Below are positions 55,488 through 63,970 of a stretch of 64,000 bases of DNA, piece by piece (positions within the stretch are counted from its first letter, which is position 1; the number at the start of each line of letters is the position of its first letter). The stretch is from assembly GCF_000192225.1 (NCBI RefSeq), contig NZ_GL872413.1, positions 1,381,473-1,445,472 of the forward strand, in the 5' to 3' direction. The notes under the pieces are model-generated. The model saw nothing but the letters and a program-made list of their open reading frames with translations, did no database searches and was not told the DNA's origin. The position numbers and the translations under genes are program-made. This DNA is from Capnocytophaga sp. oral taxon 338 str. F0234. GTDB taxonomy: Bacteria; Bacteroidota; Bacteroidia; Flavobacteriales; Flavobacteriaceae.

Positions 55488-56399
55488 TTAGAATAAAATA
55501 TCAATATGAAGATCGCTTTGTTCTCCAAATACGCCCATTTGTACCTTTTTAGATACTTGAGTCCCCTTTACTATATTTCCAAAGGAATCCTTAAGGATAA
55601 AGTTCAATGTCCAATAGCCTTGCATCGTATAATTCACTTTTCCATGATAAAACCCATCATTTTTCTGAGTAAGATCTTGGTTATCAGGAGAAGAGTGATT
55701 CCCCATATCTTCTCCAGGCATACGTGGATCAAGCTCTAGTACATAGTTATTCACTACTTCATAAGTGTTATCCGATTTCTCTACCCATATACCTACTATA
55801 AGATTATTGACAGCCACTTTAGGAATTTCAGGAGCTATAAGAGCTATATAGTATTTCTTTCCATCTTTTCCTTGAAATTCAGTCATGTTCAAGTTAGGGT
55901 TACGAGTATCCAAAACTTCTATCTCCTTCTGAGCTTGATAAGTAACTCCATCTATTTTATAGGTGAGAGCTATATTCCAAGGAGTTTTAATACCAGTATG
56001 GGTAGCATTCAATACTGAATAATCTTTAGGAGTATCAAAAACAGCAAAACCTTTAAAAATACGGTTATCCTCACTATTGTTAAGGAGTTTGCTATACGGG
56101 GCTGAGAGTACTCTTCCCTGTTTATCCGTATGAGTAATAGAAAGTTGCACTTCCTCTACATTAAGTCTTTCTAATGTATTGGCAGTTACTATTTTTATTG
56201 CCAAATCATTATATCCTCGAAGGAATTCTCCATCAGAAGCCTCTATGGAGATATTATGTCCATTTTCTTTTATATAGGTTACTTCTTGTAGAGAACCACG
56301 AGAGGCAAAATTAAGACGATTTCCAAAAGGTGTTTTTTCCACGGTACAAGAAAAAAGAAAAACAGCCATCATAAGGCTTGTATATTTTATAAATCTCAT
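55488..56399 (-). CDS. Lipoprotein with Met/His cluster, probable copper-binding partner
   Basis: A 303-residue lipoprotein (lipobox LFSC, Cys18). The C-terminal third has DPRMPGEDMGNHSSPD (225-240) followed by GFYHGKVNYTMQGYW (249-263). That pattern, with Met227, Met232, His235, His252 and Met259, resembles YtkA/FixH-like domains, where Met and His bind copper. The N-terminal half is beta-rich and unassigned. It lies 9 bases before the TonB receptor gene. Copper binding is inferred. Confidence 0.72.
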   Translation of the reverse strand: MRFIKYTSLMMAVFLFSCTVEKTPFGNRLNFASRGSLQEVTYIKENGHNISIEASDGEFLRGYNDLAIKIVTANTLERLNVEEVQLSITHTDKQGRVLSAPYSKLLNNSEDNRIFKGFAVFDTPKDYSVLNATHTGIKTPWNIALTYKIDGVTYQAQKEIEVLDTRNPNLNMTEFQGKDGKKYYIALIAPEIPKVAVNNLIVGIWVEKSDNTYEVVNNYVLELDPRMPGEDMGNHSSPDNQDLTQKNDGFYHGKVNYTMQGYWTLNFILKDSFGNIVKGTQVSKKVQMGVFGEQSDLHIDILF

Positions 56400-56464
56400 T
56401 TTTTTATTTTTTGGTTATAATATTAACAGGAATTCGTAAGAAAGTTTATTATAGCATATACCCT

Positions 56465-56492
56465 CCTCAAAGTTATATAGACAACTTTGAGG
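56465..56492. other. Stem-loop between the CxxxC protein and lipoprotein genes
   Basis: A 10-bp perfect stem (CCTCAAAGTT at 56465-56474 with AACTTTGAGG at 56483-56492) and an 8-base loop lie in the 120-base gap. No T run follows on the minus strand, so it is more likely an attenuator or mRNA-stability element than a terminator. No -7 box was found upstream of the lipoprotein gene. Confidence 0.5.
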
Positions 56493-56519
56493 TGAAAATA
56501 TAAAATTCCTTGAAAAGTA

Positions 56520-56897
56520 CTATAACATAGGAGGACGTGATACTTCTCTTGAAACATTTTCCCAAAAAGGATATCGGTAATAGAAAGGGGAATTTTTTAG
56601 AAGGAATTCTGTAGAAAAAGGTACAAAAGAAGGAACTTCCATATAGAAAACTTCTGTTTGTAGCTTAGTGAAATCAAATTTCACATCCGTTTGCTCAGAG
56701 GTGTTTTCAGAGGATATCCTTGCTAAGAAGCATTTACCATTGCAATGTTTCTTTACATCAGTTTTATTTTCGCAAAAAAGAGTTATAAAATGGGTTGGAT
56801 TTAATAGATAATAAGAGAAAAAAAGACCGCTCCGTATAGCACTAAGTAATACTATACATGAAAGAAGTATGAGATAAAAACGAGCTGATCTGTTCAC
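56520..56897 (-). CDS. Small membrane-anchored CxxxC protein near the copper receptor
   Basis: A 125-residue protein starting at GTG. It has one N-terminal hydrophobic helix (about 8-31), then FCENKTDVKKHCNGKCFLAR (41-60), with Cys42, His51, Cys52 and Cys56, and a polar tail. The CNGKC block occurs in small proteins next to metal receptors in Bacteroidota, as I recall, and could bind copper or reduce it. It starts 15 bases after ftsY, so it can be read from the trmD-ftsY transcript. Confidence 0.7.
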   Translation of the reverse strand: MNRSARFYLILLSCIVLLSAIRSGLFFSYYLLNPTHFITLFCENKTDVKKHCNGKCFLARISSENTSEQTDVKFDFTKLQTEVFYMEVPSFVPFSTEFLLKNSPFYYRYPFWENVSREVSRPPML

Positions 56898-56912
56898 TAT
56901 TAAGTCTAATAT

Positions 56913-57866
56913 TTATTTGAAAAATGAATCTACAAACTCATATTTGTTGAATACCTGTAGATCCTCTATTCCCTCCCCTACTCCAATATATTTTACAGGG
57001 ATTTGGAATTGATCAGAGATACCAATGACAACGCCTCCCTTAGCTGTACCATCCAACTTAGTAATAGCCAATGCATTTACTTCAGTGGCTAAAGTAAATT
57101 GTTTTGCTTGTTCAAAGGCATTCTGTCCAGTAGAACCATCTAATACTAAGAGTACCTCATCAGGGGTATTGGGTAAAAGTTTCTGCATAACACGCTTCAC
57201 CTTGCTGAGCTCATTCATCAGGTTAACCTTATTATGTAGACGCCCTGCTGTATCTATTATCACAACATCAGCATTCTGCGAAAGGGCTGAGGAGAGGGTA
57301 TCATACGCCACCGATGCAGGGTCGCTTCCTGTTTGTTGTTTTACTAAAGGTACTCCTACCCGATCTGCCCAGACTTGTAGTTGGTCAATAGCAGCCGCTC
57401 GGAAGGTATCAGCAGCACCCAAAACTATATTCAATCCTTTCTTTTTTAGTTGATAAGCTAATTTCCCGATAGTAGTAGTTTTTCCGGCTCCATTAACACC
57501 AACTACCATAATTACATAAGGTTTTTTGCCGGTTGGAATAGAAAAATCCACTTCTTCTCCTCGCTGAGTTTCAGAAAGCAAAGCAGCTATTTCCTCACGT
57601 AAAATTTTATTAAGCTCATTTGTTCCCAAATATTTTTCCTGATACACACGTTTTTCTATGCGATCAATAATTTTTAAAGTAGTATCTACCCCTACATCAC
57701 TACTTACCAAAATTCCCTCTAACTCATCTAAAATAGTATCATCTACCTTTGATTTTCCTGCAATGGCACGAGCTAACTTATCAAAGAAAGAAGTTTTTGA
57801 TTTCTCTAAACCTTTATCTAAAGTTTCTTTCTTATCTGATGAAAATAGTTTTTTAAAAAAATTCAT
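56913..57866 (-). CDS. ftsY: Signal recognition particle receptor FtsY
   Basis: A 317-residue SRP-family GTPase that docks ribosome-nascent chain complexes at the membrane. The N-domain helices (about 15-110) lead to the G-domain with G1 GVNGAGKTTTIGKL (about 123-136), the DTFRAAAIDQL insertion motif, G3 DTAGR, G4 TKLDGTAKGG and the closing GVGEGIEDLQVF. The short acidic-domain-free form is common in Bacteroidota. It lies 9 bases after the AAA ATPase gene. Confidence 0.95.
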   Translation of the reverse strand: MNFFKKLFSSDKKETLDKGLEKSKTSFFDKLARAIAGKSKVDDTILDELEGILVSSDVGVDTTLKIIDRIEKRVYQEKYLGTNELNKILREEIAALLSETQRGEEVDFSIPTGKKPYVIMVVGVNGAGKTTTIGKLAYQLKKKGLNIVLGAADTFRAAAIDQLQVWADRVGVPLVKQQTGSDPASVAYDTLSSALSQNADVVIIDTAGRLHNKVNLMNELSKVKRVMQKLLPNTPDEVLLVLDGSTGQNAFEQAKQFTLATEVNALAITKLDGTAKGGVVIGISDQFQIPVKYIGVGEGIEDLQVFNKYEFVDSFFK

Positions 57867-57875
57867 AGCTGTTAT

Positions 57876-59015
57876 TTATTTAAATCCTATTTTAGGAATA
57901 TTATTTTCTTCTCTTAGGGATTTAGTTTCCATATTAGTAAGCTCTGCTAAGGAGCAAGGTTTAGTAATATTAGCTTCTTTTCCTAAAGAACGCAGATAAT
58001 TATTACATTTTTCCACTGTAAGTTCTCTAAACTTATATTCGGCGATAAGTCGCCCTTTTCTCAGTAATGCTGAATCAATTTTTGATATGTCTGAGTTAAA
58101 GGTACAAATAAGTTGACATTCAAGTACATCGGATAGCATTCCATCAGCAATATTTAGGATGGAGGATACCACATCTGTATTACTATTATAAGCAGTACGC
58201 TCGGCTATATAATTCTCACAATCTTCTAGAACCAATACTGAATTCTTATGATCAATAAGTACTCCTATGAAGGAAGGATCTGTAAGGGAAGCTATCATAG
58301 AAGTAGGTACAAAAATGAATTTTTTACTAGGAATTTGACTGGTTAGCCACTTGATATAGTTTGTTTTTCCAGAGCCTGCTATGCCGTGAAAAAGCACAAC
58401 TCCTTTATTCTCATTAGTAATACTTTGCCTTACACGATTATGTACTTCTATAAAATCATCATTATACATCTTATCAAAATCAATGCGGTAAGGCTTAATT
58501 ATATGTGTTTTTACATCAAAACCATTTTTATCCTTTAAAAGTATAGAAACTTTTGCCCTTTTTGGCTGATACTTTTCCAAATATTCTGAGAAAATAATCC
58601 TAAGATTTTTTGTAATAGAAGAGTTGCGATTATCATAAAATATATAATTTACCTTATATAACCCCTCTTCAAACATCTCTGAATCATAATCATTAGAAAG
58701 ATTATGAGAGATAAGAATAAATACCTCTAATTCAGGATGAAAATAGCATTCCTCATCTTCATAAAGCCTATTACTTTTGGAGGCATAGCTAATAGTATAG
58801 AAATCTGTACATTTTTCAAAATATTGCAACTTATCTCTAGAAATTATTAAATCATCATCTTCTAAATAAATATCACATAGAATATCTCTCAGTAAAGTTT
58901 CATAAGGGGCTCTAACTCTTTCATAACGATGTTTGTCAAATAGTTCTATTTCATCATCTGCATTAACTCTTAATATATTTACTTCTCTGTAAAATTTCGA
59001 ATCAAATATCTTCAT
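57876..59015 (-). CDS. AAA-family ATPase of unknown role
   Basis: A 379-residue protein. Residues 1-200 are charged, beta-rich and unassigned. The AAA core has Walker A GIAGSGKTN (211-219), Walker B LVLEDCE (261-267), sensor-1-like CTFN (304-307) and arginine-finger-like LLRKGRL (317-323), resembling BCS1/FtsH-type AAA modules. No protease domain or membrane helix is seen. It stands between trmD and ftsY with 12- and 9-base gaps, so it belongs to that operon. Its job there is unknown. Confidence 0.8.
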   Translation of the reverse strand: MKIFDSKFYREVNILRVNADDEIELFDKHRYERVRAPYETLLRDILCDIYLEDDDLIISRDKLQYFEKCTDFYTISYASKSNRLYEDEECYFHPELEVFILISHNLSNDYDSEMFEEGLYKVNYIFYDNRNSSITKNLRIIFSEYLEKYQPKRAKVSILLKDKNGFDVKTHIIKPYRIDFDKMYNDDFIEVHNRVRQSITNENKGVVLFHGIAGSGKTNYIKWLTSQIPSKKFIFVPTSMIASLTDPSFIGVLIDHKNSVLVLEDCENYIAERTAYNSNTDVVSSILNIADGMLSDVLECQLICTFNSDISKIDSALLRKGRLIAEYKFRELTVEKCNNYLRSLGKEANITKPCSLAELTNMETKSLREENNIPKIGFK

Positions 59016-59027
59016 TAATTATTTTTA

Positions 59028-59711
59028 CTAATTTTCTTTCTTTAACAAATCGGGTCTGCGTTCTTCTGTACGTTTATAAGCCTGCTCTTCTCTCCAATTT
59101 TCAATCAAAGGGGTATTTCCACTTAGGAGTATTTCAGGCACTTTCCACCCTTTGTATTCGGAGGGACGTGTATAAATAGGAGGTGCCAGAAGGTTATCTT
59201 GAAATGAATCTGTAAGAGCAGATGTTTCATCTGAGAGCACACCAGGAATAAGGCGAACAATAGCATCACTAAGTACTGCTGCAGCTAATTCTCCTCCTGA
59301 GAGAACATAATCTCCTATGGAAATCTCTTTAGTTATAAAGTGCTCTCTAACCCGTTCATCTACACCCTTATAATGCCCACAAAGGATAATAATATTTTCT
59401 TTAAGAGAAAGTTGATTTGCTATGCGTTGGTCTAAGGTATGTCCATCAGGGGTAAGATAGATTATTTCCTCATAGGAACGCTCTGCTTTAAGAGCTGAAA
59501 TACAAGTGTCAATAGGTTCTATCATCAGTACCATACCTGCTCCTCCTCCAAAACTATAGTCATCTATTTGCTTATAATTTCCTAACCCATACTGACGTAA
59601 ATCATGAAAATGTACACTTGCTAATCCCTTCTCTATAGCTCTCTTAAAAATAGAGTGCTCAAAAGGGCTACGGAGTAATTCAGGAACAACAGCTATAATA
59701 TCAATTCGCAT
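59028..59711 (-). CDS. trmD: tRNA (guanine-N1)-methyltransferase TrmD
   Basis: A 227-residue SPOUT methyltransferase that methylates G37 of tRNA to m1G. The N-terminus [28 protein letters not shown] (about 52-66), the knot with [14 protein letters not shown] and [14 protein letters not shown], and the terminal linker PPIYTRP all match TrmD. It begins immediately after the upstream gene's stop (TAG then ATG) and precedes the AAA ATPase gene by 12 bases. Confidence 0.97.
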   Translation of the reverse strand: MRIDIIAVVPELLRSPFEHSIFKRAIEKGLASVHFHDLRQYGLGNYKQIDDYSFGGGAGMVLMIEPIDTCISALKAERSYEEIIYLTPDGHTLDQRIANQLSLKENIIILCGHYKGVDERVREHFITKEISIGDYVLSGGELAAAVLSDAIVRLIPGVLSDETSALTDSFQDNLLAPPIYTRPSEYKGWKVPEILLSGNTPLIENWREEQAYKRTEERRPDLLKKEN

Positions 59712-60332
59712 CTAAGAACGATGTTTGTTAATTTCGTCTTGCAATTGCCTGCGTACTTTCTGTTCACGTTCAATAGCTTTAGTGCGATACTCTTCATATT
59801 CATTTTGCAAATTTTCAAAATCCCTCAAAGTACTTTGGGTAATATTGTTTGAACGTGTAAACTTAGAAATAAATAATATTAACAGTATAGCCAACACAAT
59901 AATAATTCCCCATACAACTGCTGAGTATAATCCCTTATCTAAAGGAATTCCAAAGAAGTCTATGCTATTTTTCTGACGCATTTCCTTTTCAAGATCACTT
60001 TCTACGGATTGTATTTTAAGGTTCAATTGTTTTATTTCAGAAGCTTGATGGGCAATGGTATCCAATTTTTCTCTTAACAAATCCTTTTGCACACGAACAC
60101 TGTCAAGCATATTCTTTTTAATAGCATAGAGTGTCTCTTTCTTTACTACCTTATATTTTTCCCAATTTCCAGATTTTTCTATCATCTGGTCAAATTGTCC
60201 TTCTATAGTTTTAGGATATTGCTTTTCCTCCTCTTGTGTAGTTCCTGTATTTCCTTGTTGAGGTTCACTCTGTGCTATAGCCCATAAAGGAAAAAATAGT
60301 CCAAGACTAATAATCAAAATTTTTCTTTTCAT
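59712..60332 (-). CDS. Membrane-anchored coiled-coil protein upstream of trmD
   Basis: A 206-residue protein with a signal peptide (about 1-20, ending AIAQ), a coiled coil (about 75-120), one transmembrane helix (about 135-156) and a second charged coiled coil to the end. Orientation would be periplasmic N-part and cytoplasmic C-tail. Similar proteins next to trmD are often mislabelled as a methyltransferase; it has none of that fold. It may act as a scaffold. Its stop touches the trmD ATG. Confidence 0.72.
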   Translation of the reverse strand: MKRKILIISLGLFFPLWAIAQSEPQQGNTGTTQEEEKQYPKTIEGQFDQMIEKSGNWEKYKVVKKETLYAIKKNMLDSVRVQKDLLREKLDTIAHQASEIKQLNLKIQSVESDLEKEMRQKNSIDFFGIPLDKGLYSAVVWGIIIVLAILLILFISKFTRSNNITQSTLRDFENLQNEYEEYRTKAIEREQKVRRQLQDEINKHRS

Positions 60333-60361
60333 TTGATGTATTTATATTTTTATTTCAACGG

Positions 60362-60369
60362 CAAAAATA
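60362..60369 (-). promoter_or_regulatory. -7 element of the trmD-ftsY operon
   Basis: The minus strand reads TATTTTTG, matching TAnnTTTG, 30 bases before the ATG of the coiled-coil protein. It is the only candidate promoter ahead of trmD, the AAA gene, ftsY and the CxxxC gene. Confidence 0.5.
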
Positions 60370-60475
60370 CTATTTTTTTTACACATATATGCTCCCTCTG
60401 CTCATTATTAACAAAAATTTGTTGGTTTGAATAATCGGTAGTTTCCTTATCATATATATTCACATTATACATGAG

Positions 60476-60523
60476 AAAAGAGAAACAAGGTATTCCTCTG
60501 AATCAGAATATCTCTTGCTTCTC
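60476..60523. terminator. Stem-loop after the ModE-like gene
   Basis: An interrupted stem (GAGAA, CAAG and TATTC blocks at 60480-60495 pairing with 60506-60523) lies 57 bases after the ModE-like stop. T-rich sequence flanks both ends. The rest of the gap (60333-60579) has only the -7 box listed separately. Confidence 0.35.
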
Positions 60524-60579
60524 CTGTTTTTTATTCAATTATTAAGTAATCATTTTTATAGTTAAGCAGTGGAATTCCC

Positions 60580-60933
60580 CTATGCTTCTTTCCAGCCTGT
60601 AAAGCAGTCATTTTCTCCTTTACCATATTGCTTTAAACTATCATTTACGTCTTTGAAGAGCTGAAGAATATCTCTCCCTTCCTCTGTAAGGATACTGTGT
60701 CCTCCAGTCTTCCCTCCAGCTTCTTTTGCTACAATTTCAAAAGAAGAACTTCTATTCATCTCTTGAATCATCCCCCATGCTCGGCGATAGGGGATATTCA
60801 GTACCTTAGCTGCCTCTGAAATAGAACCTAACAAATCAATCTGTTCCAATAGCAATGCTTTTATCACATTAATTTCCAAACCTGTATCCGTTTCTATCCA
60901 GATATTTCCTCTTATTTTTAGATTATTTTCCAT
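60580..60933 (-). CDS. ModE N-terminal-type winged-helix regulator
   Basis: A 117-residue protein matching the N-terminal DNA-binding domain of ModE. The helix-turn-helix is LLEQIDLLGSISEAAKVLNI (28-47) followed by PYRRAWGMIQEMN and wing residues GGKTGGHSILT, both typical of ModE. The molybdate-binding C-domain is absent, so it may sense another signal or act with a partner. It has a textbook promoter. No molybdate transporter gene is near. Confidence 0.85.
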   Translation of the reverse strand: MENNLKIRGNIWIETDTGLEINVIKALLLEQIDLLGSISEAAKVLNIPYRRAWGMIQEMNRSSSFEIVAKEAGGKTGGHSILTEEGRDILQLFKDVNDSLKQYGKGENDCFTGWKEA

Positions 60934-61014
60934 ATCTTTTTGAGCTAAATTTGTAATTCAGTAAACTATTTTTAGCCTAAAACAAAGGGCTTTATCTTTT
61001 TTCGAAATACAAGG

Positions 61015-61045
61015 CAAATATACATACTTTTTTTGAAAATACAAA
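61015..61045 (-). promoter_or_regulatory. Consensus promoter of the ModE-like gene
   Basis: On the minus strand TTTG (61042-61045) and TATATTTG (61015-61022) are exactly 19 bases apart, 82 bases before the ModE-like ATG and 20 bases after the PurF stop. Confidence 0.75.
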
Positions 61046-61064
61046 TCTTTTCGTCTATTAAATT

Positions 61065-62966
61065 TTAATAGGCTCTTTCTTTGTTTCCTTCATAAAAGTT
61101 AATAAAAGCTTGGTTTACTACTCTATTTCCTCCTGGAGTAGGATAATCTCCTGTAAAGTACCAATCTCCTAAGTTCTTAGGACATGCCTTATGTAAGTTA
61201 TCCACACTTTGGAAAATAATCTCCAAATTACATTTCATCGTTTCAGGACGTAAGAGCTCTGTTATTTTCTCAGAGATTTGCTCAGAGGAAAAAGGAGCGT
61301 AAAGTTCTTTTACATAATTGATAATCTCTATATCTGGTTTTCCTTTTTGGTCTAAACATTTCTGGTAGATCTCTTTTACAATTGTATAGGTACCCATTTG
61401 CTTATGTAGGGCAAGAGTAGCTTCAAAAGCAATAAGATTTTCCAAGCGTGCCATATCAATGCCATAGCAATCAGGGTAACGTATTTGTGGAGCTGAGGAA
61501 AGTACCGTAATTTTCTTAGGTTCTAACCTGCTTAGAATATTAAGAATACTCTTCTTAAGAGTTGTTCCACGTACAATACTATCATCTATTATTACTAGGT
61601 TATCCTTATTCTTACGTACTGAACCATAAGTAATATCATATACATGAGCTACCATATCCTCCCGTCCTGAATCTTCTGTAATAAAAGTACGAAGTTTTAC
61701 ATCCTTAATAGCTACTTTTTCTATTCGGGGTCGTACAGAGAGAATTTGGGTAAGTTGTTCCTCCGAAAGGAATTTCCCTGCTTGAAGGATTTGTTCTTTT
61801 TTCTGTTGATTAAGATTGTTAGAAACAGCCTCTATCAATCCATAAAAAGAAGTTTCTGCCGTGTTAGGGATATAGGAAAAAACTGTATTAGTAAGATCAT
61901 TATCTATAGATCTCAATACCTTTGGTAATAACAGGGCTCCTAATTTCTTTCTTTCTAAATAAATCTCTTGATCACTTCCTCGTGAGAAATATATACGTTC
62001 GAAAGAACAAGCCTTACGCTCAACAGGAGTAAGTATTTGTTCTGTATAGGTAGTTCCATTCCTCTTTATTAAAAAAGCTGCTCCTGGAGGAAGTTCCTTA
62101 ACTTCTTGAAATTCTGTATTGAAGGCTGTTTGTATTACAGCACGTTCAGAGGCGACTACGGCTATTTCATCATCTTTATAATAATAGGCAGGGCGAATAC
62201 CAGCAGGATCACGTATAACAAAAGCATCACCATGTCCTATGATACCTGCCATTGCGTATCCTCCATCCCAACGATGAGCAGCCTTTTTAAGAACCCTTAC
62301 CATATCCAGTTGTTCCATAATTAGGGAAGAAGCCTCTCTCTTGCTGATTCCTTCTCTCTTAAGTTTAAGATAACATTCTTCTACTTCATCATCCAAGAAG
62401 TGCCCAATACGTTCCATAATAGTAATAGTATCTGTCTTGGCTATAGGATGCTGTCCTATTTTCACCAATCTATTGAAAAGCTCAGGAACATTTGTTAAGT
62501 TAAAGTTCCCTGCTAAGATAAGGTTACGATAGATCCAATTATTCTCTCGTAGAAAAGGATGTACATTTTCAATACTATTTTTCCCAAAAGTACCATAACG
62601 TACATGTCCTAGATAAACCTCCCCAAGATATGGGATAATATGCTTAAGTTGTAGAATATTCTCTTTGGCTTGGGGATATTCCTCTAATAGGTTATTAATA
62701 TGCTGATTAATCTGTTTAAAAATATCTTGAATAGGTTGTGTATCATTGGAGCGAACCCTACTTATATAACGCTCACCAGGTAACATATTAAGCTTAATAT
62801 TTGCTATTCCAGCACCATCCTGACCACGATTGTGCTGCTTCTCCATAAGCAAGTACATTTTATGGAGACCATAGAAAGGGGTCCCATATTTTTCCTTGTA
62901 ATATTCTAATGGCTTTAGAAGACGTAATAATGCTATTCCACATTCATGTTTGATGGTGTCACTCAT
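61065..62966 (-). CDS. Long-form amidophosphoribosyltransferase (PurF paralogue)
   Basis: A 633-residue class II glutamine amidotransferase joined to a phosphoribosyltransferase domain. The catalytic Cys is at 9 (HECGIA) and may need processing of eight residues. RGQDGAGI (47-54) and GHVRYGT (120-126) complete the glutaminase core, with an insert at about 65-115. The PRPP loop is VIIDDSIVRGTT (458-469). It is about 130 residues longer than E. coli PurF. It may be a second PurF-like enzyme with another acceptor. It lies 2 bases after the PfkB kinase gene and so forms a unit with it. Confidence 0.88.
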   Translation of the reverse strand: MSDTIKHECGIALLRLLKPLEYYKEKYGTPFYGLHKMYLLMEKQHNRGQDGAGIANIKLNMLPGERYISRVRSNDTQPIQDIFKQINQHINNLLEEYPQAKENILQLKHIIPYLGEVYLGHVRYGTFGKNSIENVHPFLRENNWIYRNLILAGNFNLTNVPELFNRLVKIGQHPIAKTDTITIMERIGHFLDDEVEECYLKLKREGISKREASSLIMEQLDMVRVLKKAAHRWDGGYAMAGIIGHGDAFVIRDPAGIRPAYYYKDDEIAVVASERAVIQTAFNTEFQEVKELPPGAAFLIKRNGTTYTEQILTPVERKACSFERIYFSRGSDQEIYLERKKLGALLLPKVLRSIDNDLTNTVFSYIPNTAETSFYGLIEAVSNNLNQQKKEQILQAGKFLSEEQLTQILSVRPRIEKVAIKDVKLRTFITEDSGREDMVAHVYDITYGSVRKNKDNLVIIDDSIVRGTTLKKSILNILSRLEPKKITVLSSAPQIRYPDCYGIDMARLENLIAFEATLALHKQMGTYTIVKEIYQKCLDQKGKPDIEIINYVKELYAPFSSEQISEKITELLRPETMKCNLEIIFQSVDNLHKACPKNLGDWYFTGDYPTPGGNRVVNQAFINFYEGNKERAY

Positions 62967-62968
62967 TT

Positions 62969-63898
62969 CTAAACAATATTTATATCAAATTGGGTTAGTT
63001 CTTTTAGATAAAAAAGCCGACGAAGGACTTCTTCCTTAGTAAGAGTAAGGAGCCGTTCAGTACCTATTTTCTCTACACAGAAGGAAGCTAAGGTAGATGC
63101 ATAAGCTAAAGCATTTTTCATATTTTCAAAAGAAATATCCCCTGTCTTTGCCATATAGCCTATGAATCCTCCAGCAAAAGTATCCCCAGCCCCTGTGGGA
63201 TCACATACCTCTGCTAAAGGAAGAGCCGGAGTGAAAAAACTTTTATCTTCATGGAAAAGCATAGATCCATGCTCTCCCTTCTTAATAATTATATAATTAA
63301 CTCCTTTAGCCTGTAATTTTTCTACTGCTTTTAAAAAATTAGTCTCTCCTGTAAGGGCACGGGCTTCTTCATCACTTACAGTAAGAATATCTATTTTCCG
63401 TATAGCCTCATCCAAAAGTTCTGGAGTATTCTCTATCCAATAATTCATTGTATCCAAAACAATGAGTTGAGGTCTCTCACAGAGCTGTTCCAATACTTGC
63501 AGCTGTACTTTGGGATGAAGATTTCCTAAAAGGATAAAAGAGGCTCCTGCAAAATCTGATGAAAGTTTGGGTATATAATTCCTTAATGCATTTTCTTGAG
63601 TCTCAAGAGTTACTCTTTCATTCATATTAGTAGCATAACGTCCACTCCAAAAGAAAGTCTGTGCTCCTTTGACTATCTCCACTTGTGAAATATCTACCTC
63701 ACGCTCAGTGAGTACTTCCAAAAAAGAAGATGGATAATCCTCGCCTACTACGGATACTACTGCTTGTTCAATATCAAAAACAGCAGTTGCCAAAGCACTA
63801 TAATTAGCAGCTCCCCCCATAATTCTCTCTGCCTTAGTAAAGGGAGTCTCTATAGTATCAAAAGCTAATGTTCCTACTGTAAGTACTTTATTATTCAT
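62969..63898 (-). CDS. PfkB-family sugar/nucleoside kinase
   Basis: A 309-residue ribokinase-fold kinase. The second PfkB signature DPTGAGDTFAGGFIGYM (about 229-245) holds the catalytic Asp. RIMGGAANYSALA (25-37) marks the first glycine-rich region. Substrate specificity between ribose-type sugars and nucleosides is not readable. It has its own promoter and precedes the long PurF by 2 bases. That pairing suggests a shared step in ribose-phosphate or nucleotide use. Confidence 0.9.
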   Translation of the reverse strand: MNNKVLTVGTLAFDTIETPFTKAERIMGGAANYSALATAVFDIEQAVVSVVGEDYPSSFLEVLTEREVDISQVEIVKGAQTFFWSGRYATNMNERVTLETQENALRNYIPKLSSDFAGASFILLGNLHPKVQLQVLEQLCERPQLIVLDTMNYWIENTPELLDEAIRKIDILTVSDEEARALTGETNFLKAVEKLQAKGVNYIIIKKGEHGSMLFHEDKSFFTPALPLAEVCDPTGAGDTFAGGFIGYMAKTGDISFENMKNALAYASTLASFCVEKIGTERLLTLTKEEVLRRLFYLKELTQFDINIV

Positions 63899-63932
63899 TT
63901 CTTGACAAAAATATTTTTCTATTATTAAAGTA

Positions 63933-63962
63933 CAAAGGTACTACTTATTTTTGAAATGACAA
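63933..63962 (-). promoter_or_regulatory. Promoter of the PfkB-PurF unit
   Basis: On the minus strand TTG (63960-63962) and TACCTTTG (63933-63940) are 19 bases apart, 35 bases before the PfkB ATG. Confidence 0.7.
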
Positions 63963-63970
63963 GATGTTTT

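Noticed and set aside
59712-60332. Second tRNA methyltransferase
   Set aside because: The protein is a signal-peptide coiled-coil membrane protein with no SPOUT or Rossmann motif; the label often given to such neighbours of trmD looks like a copying error.
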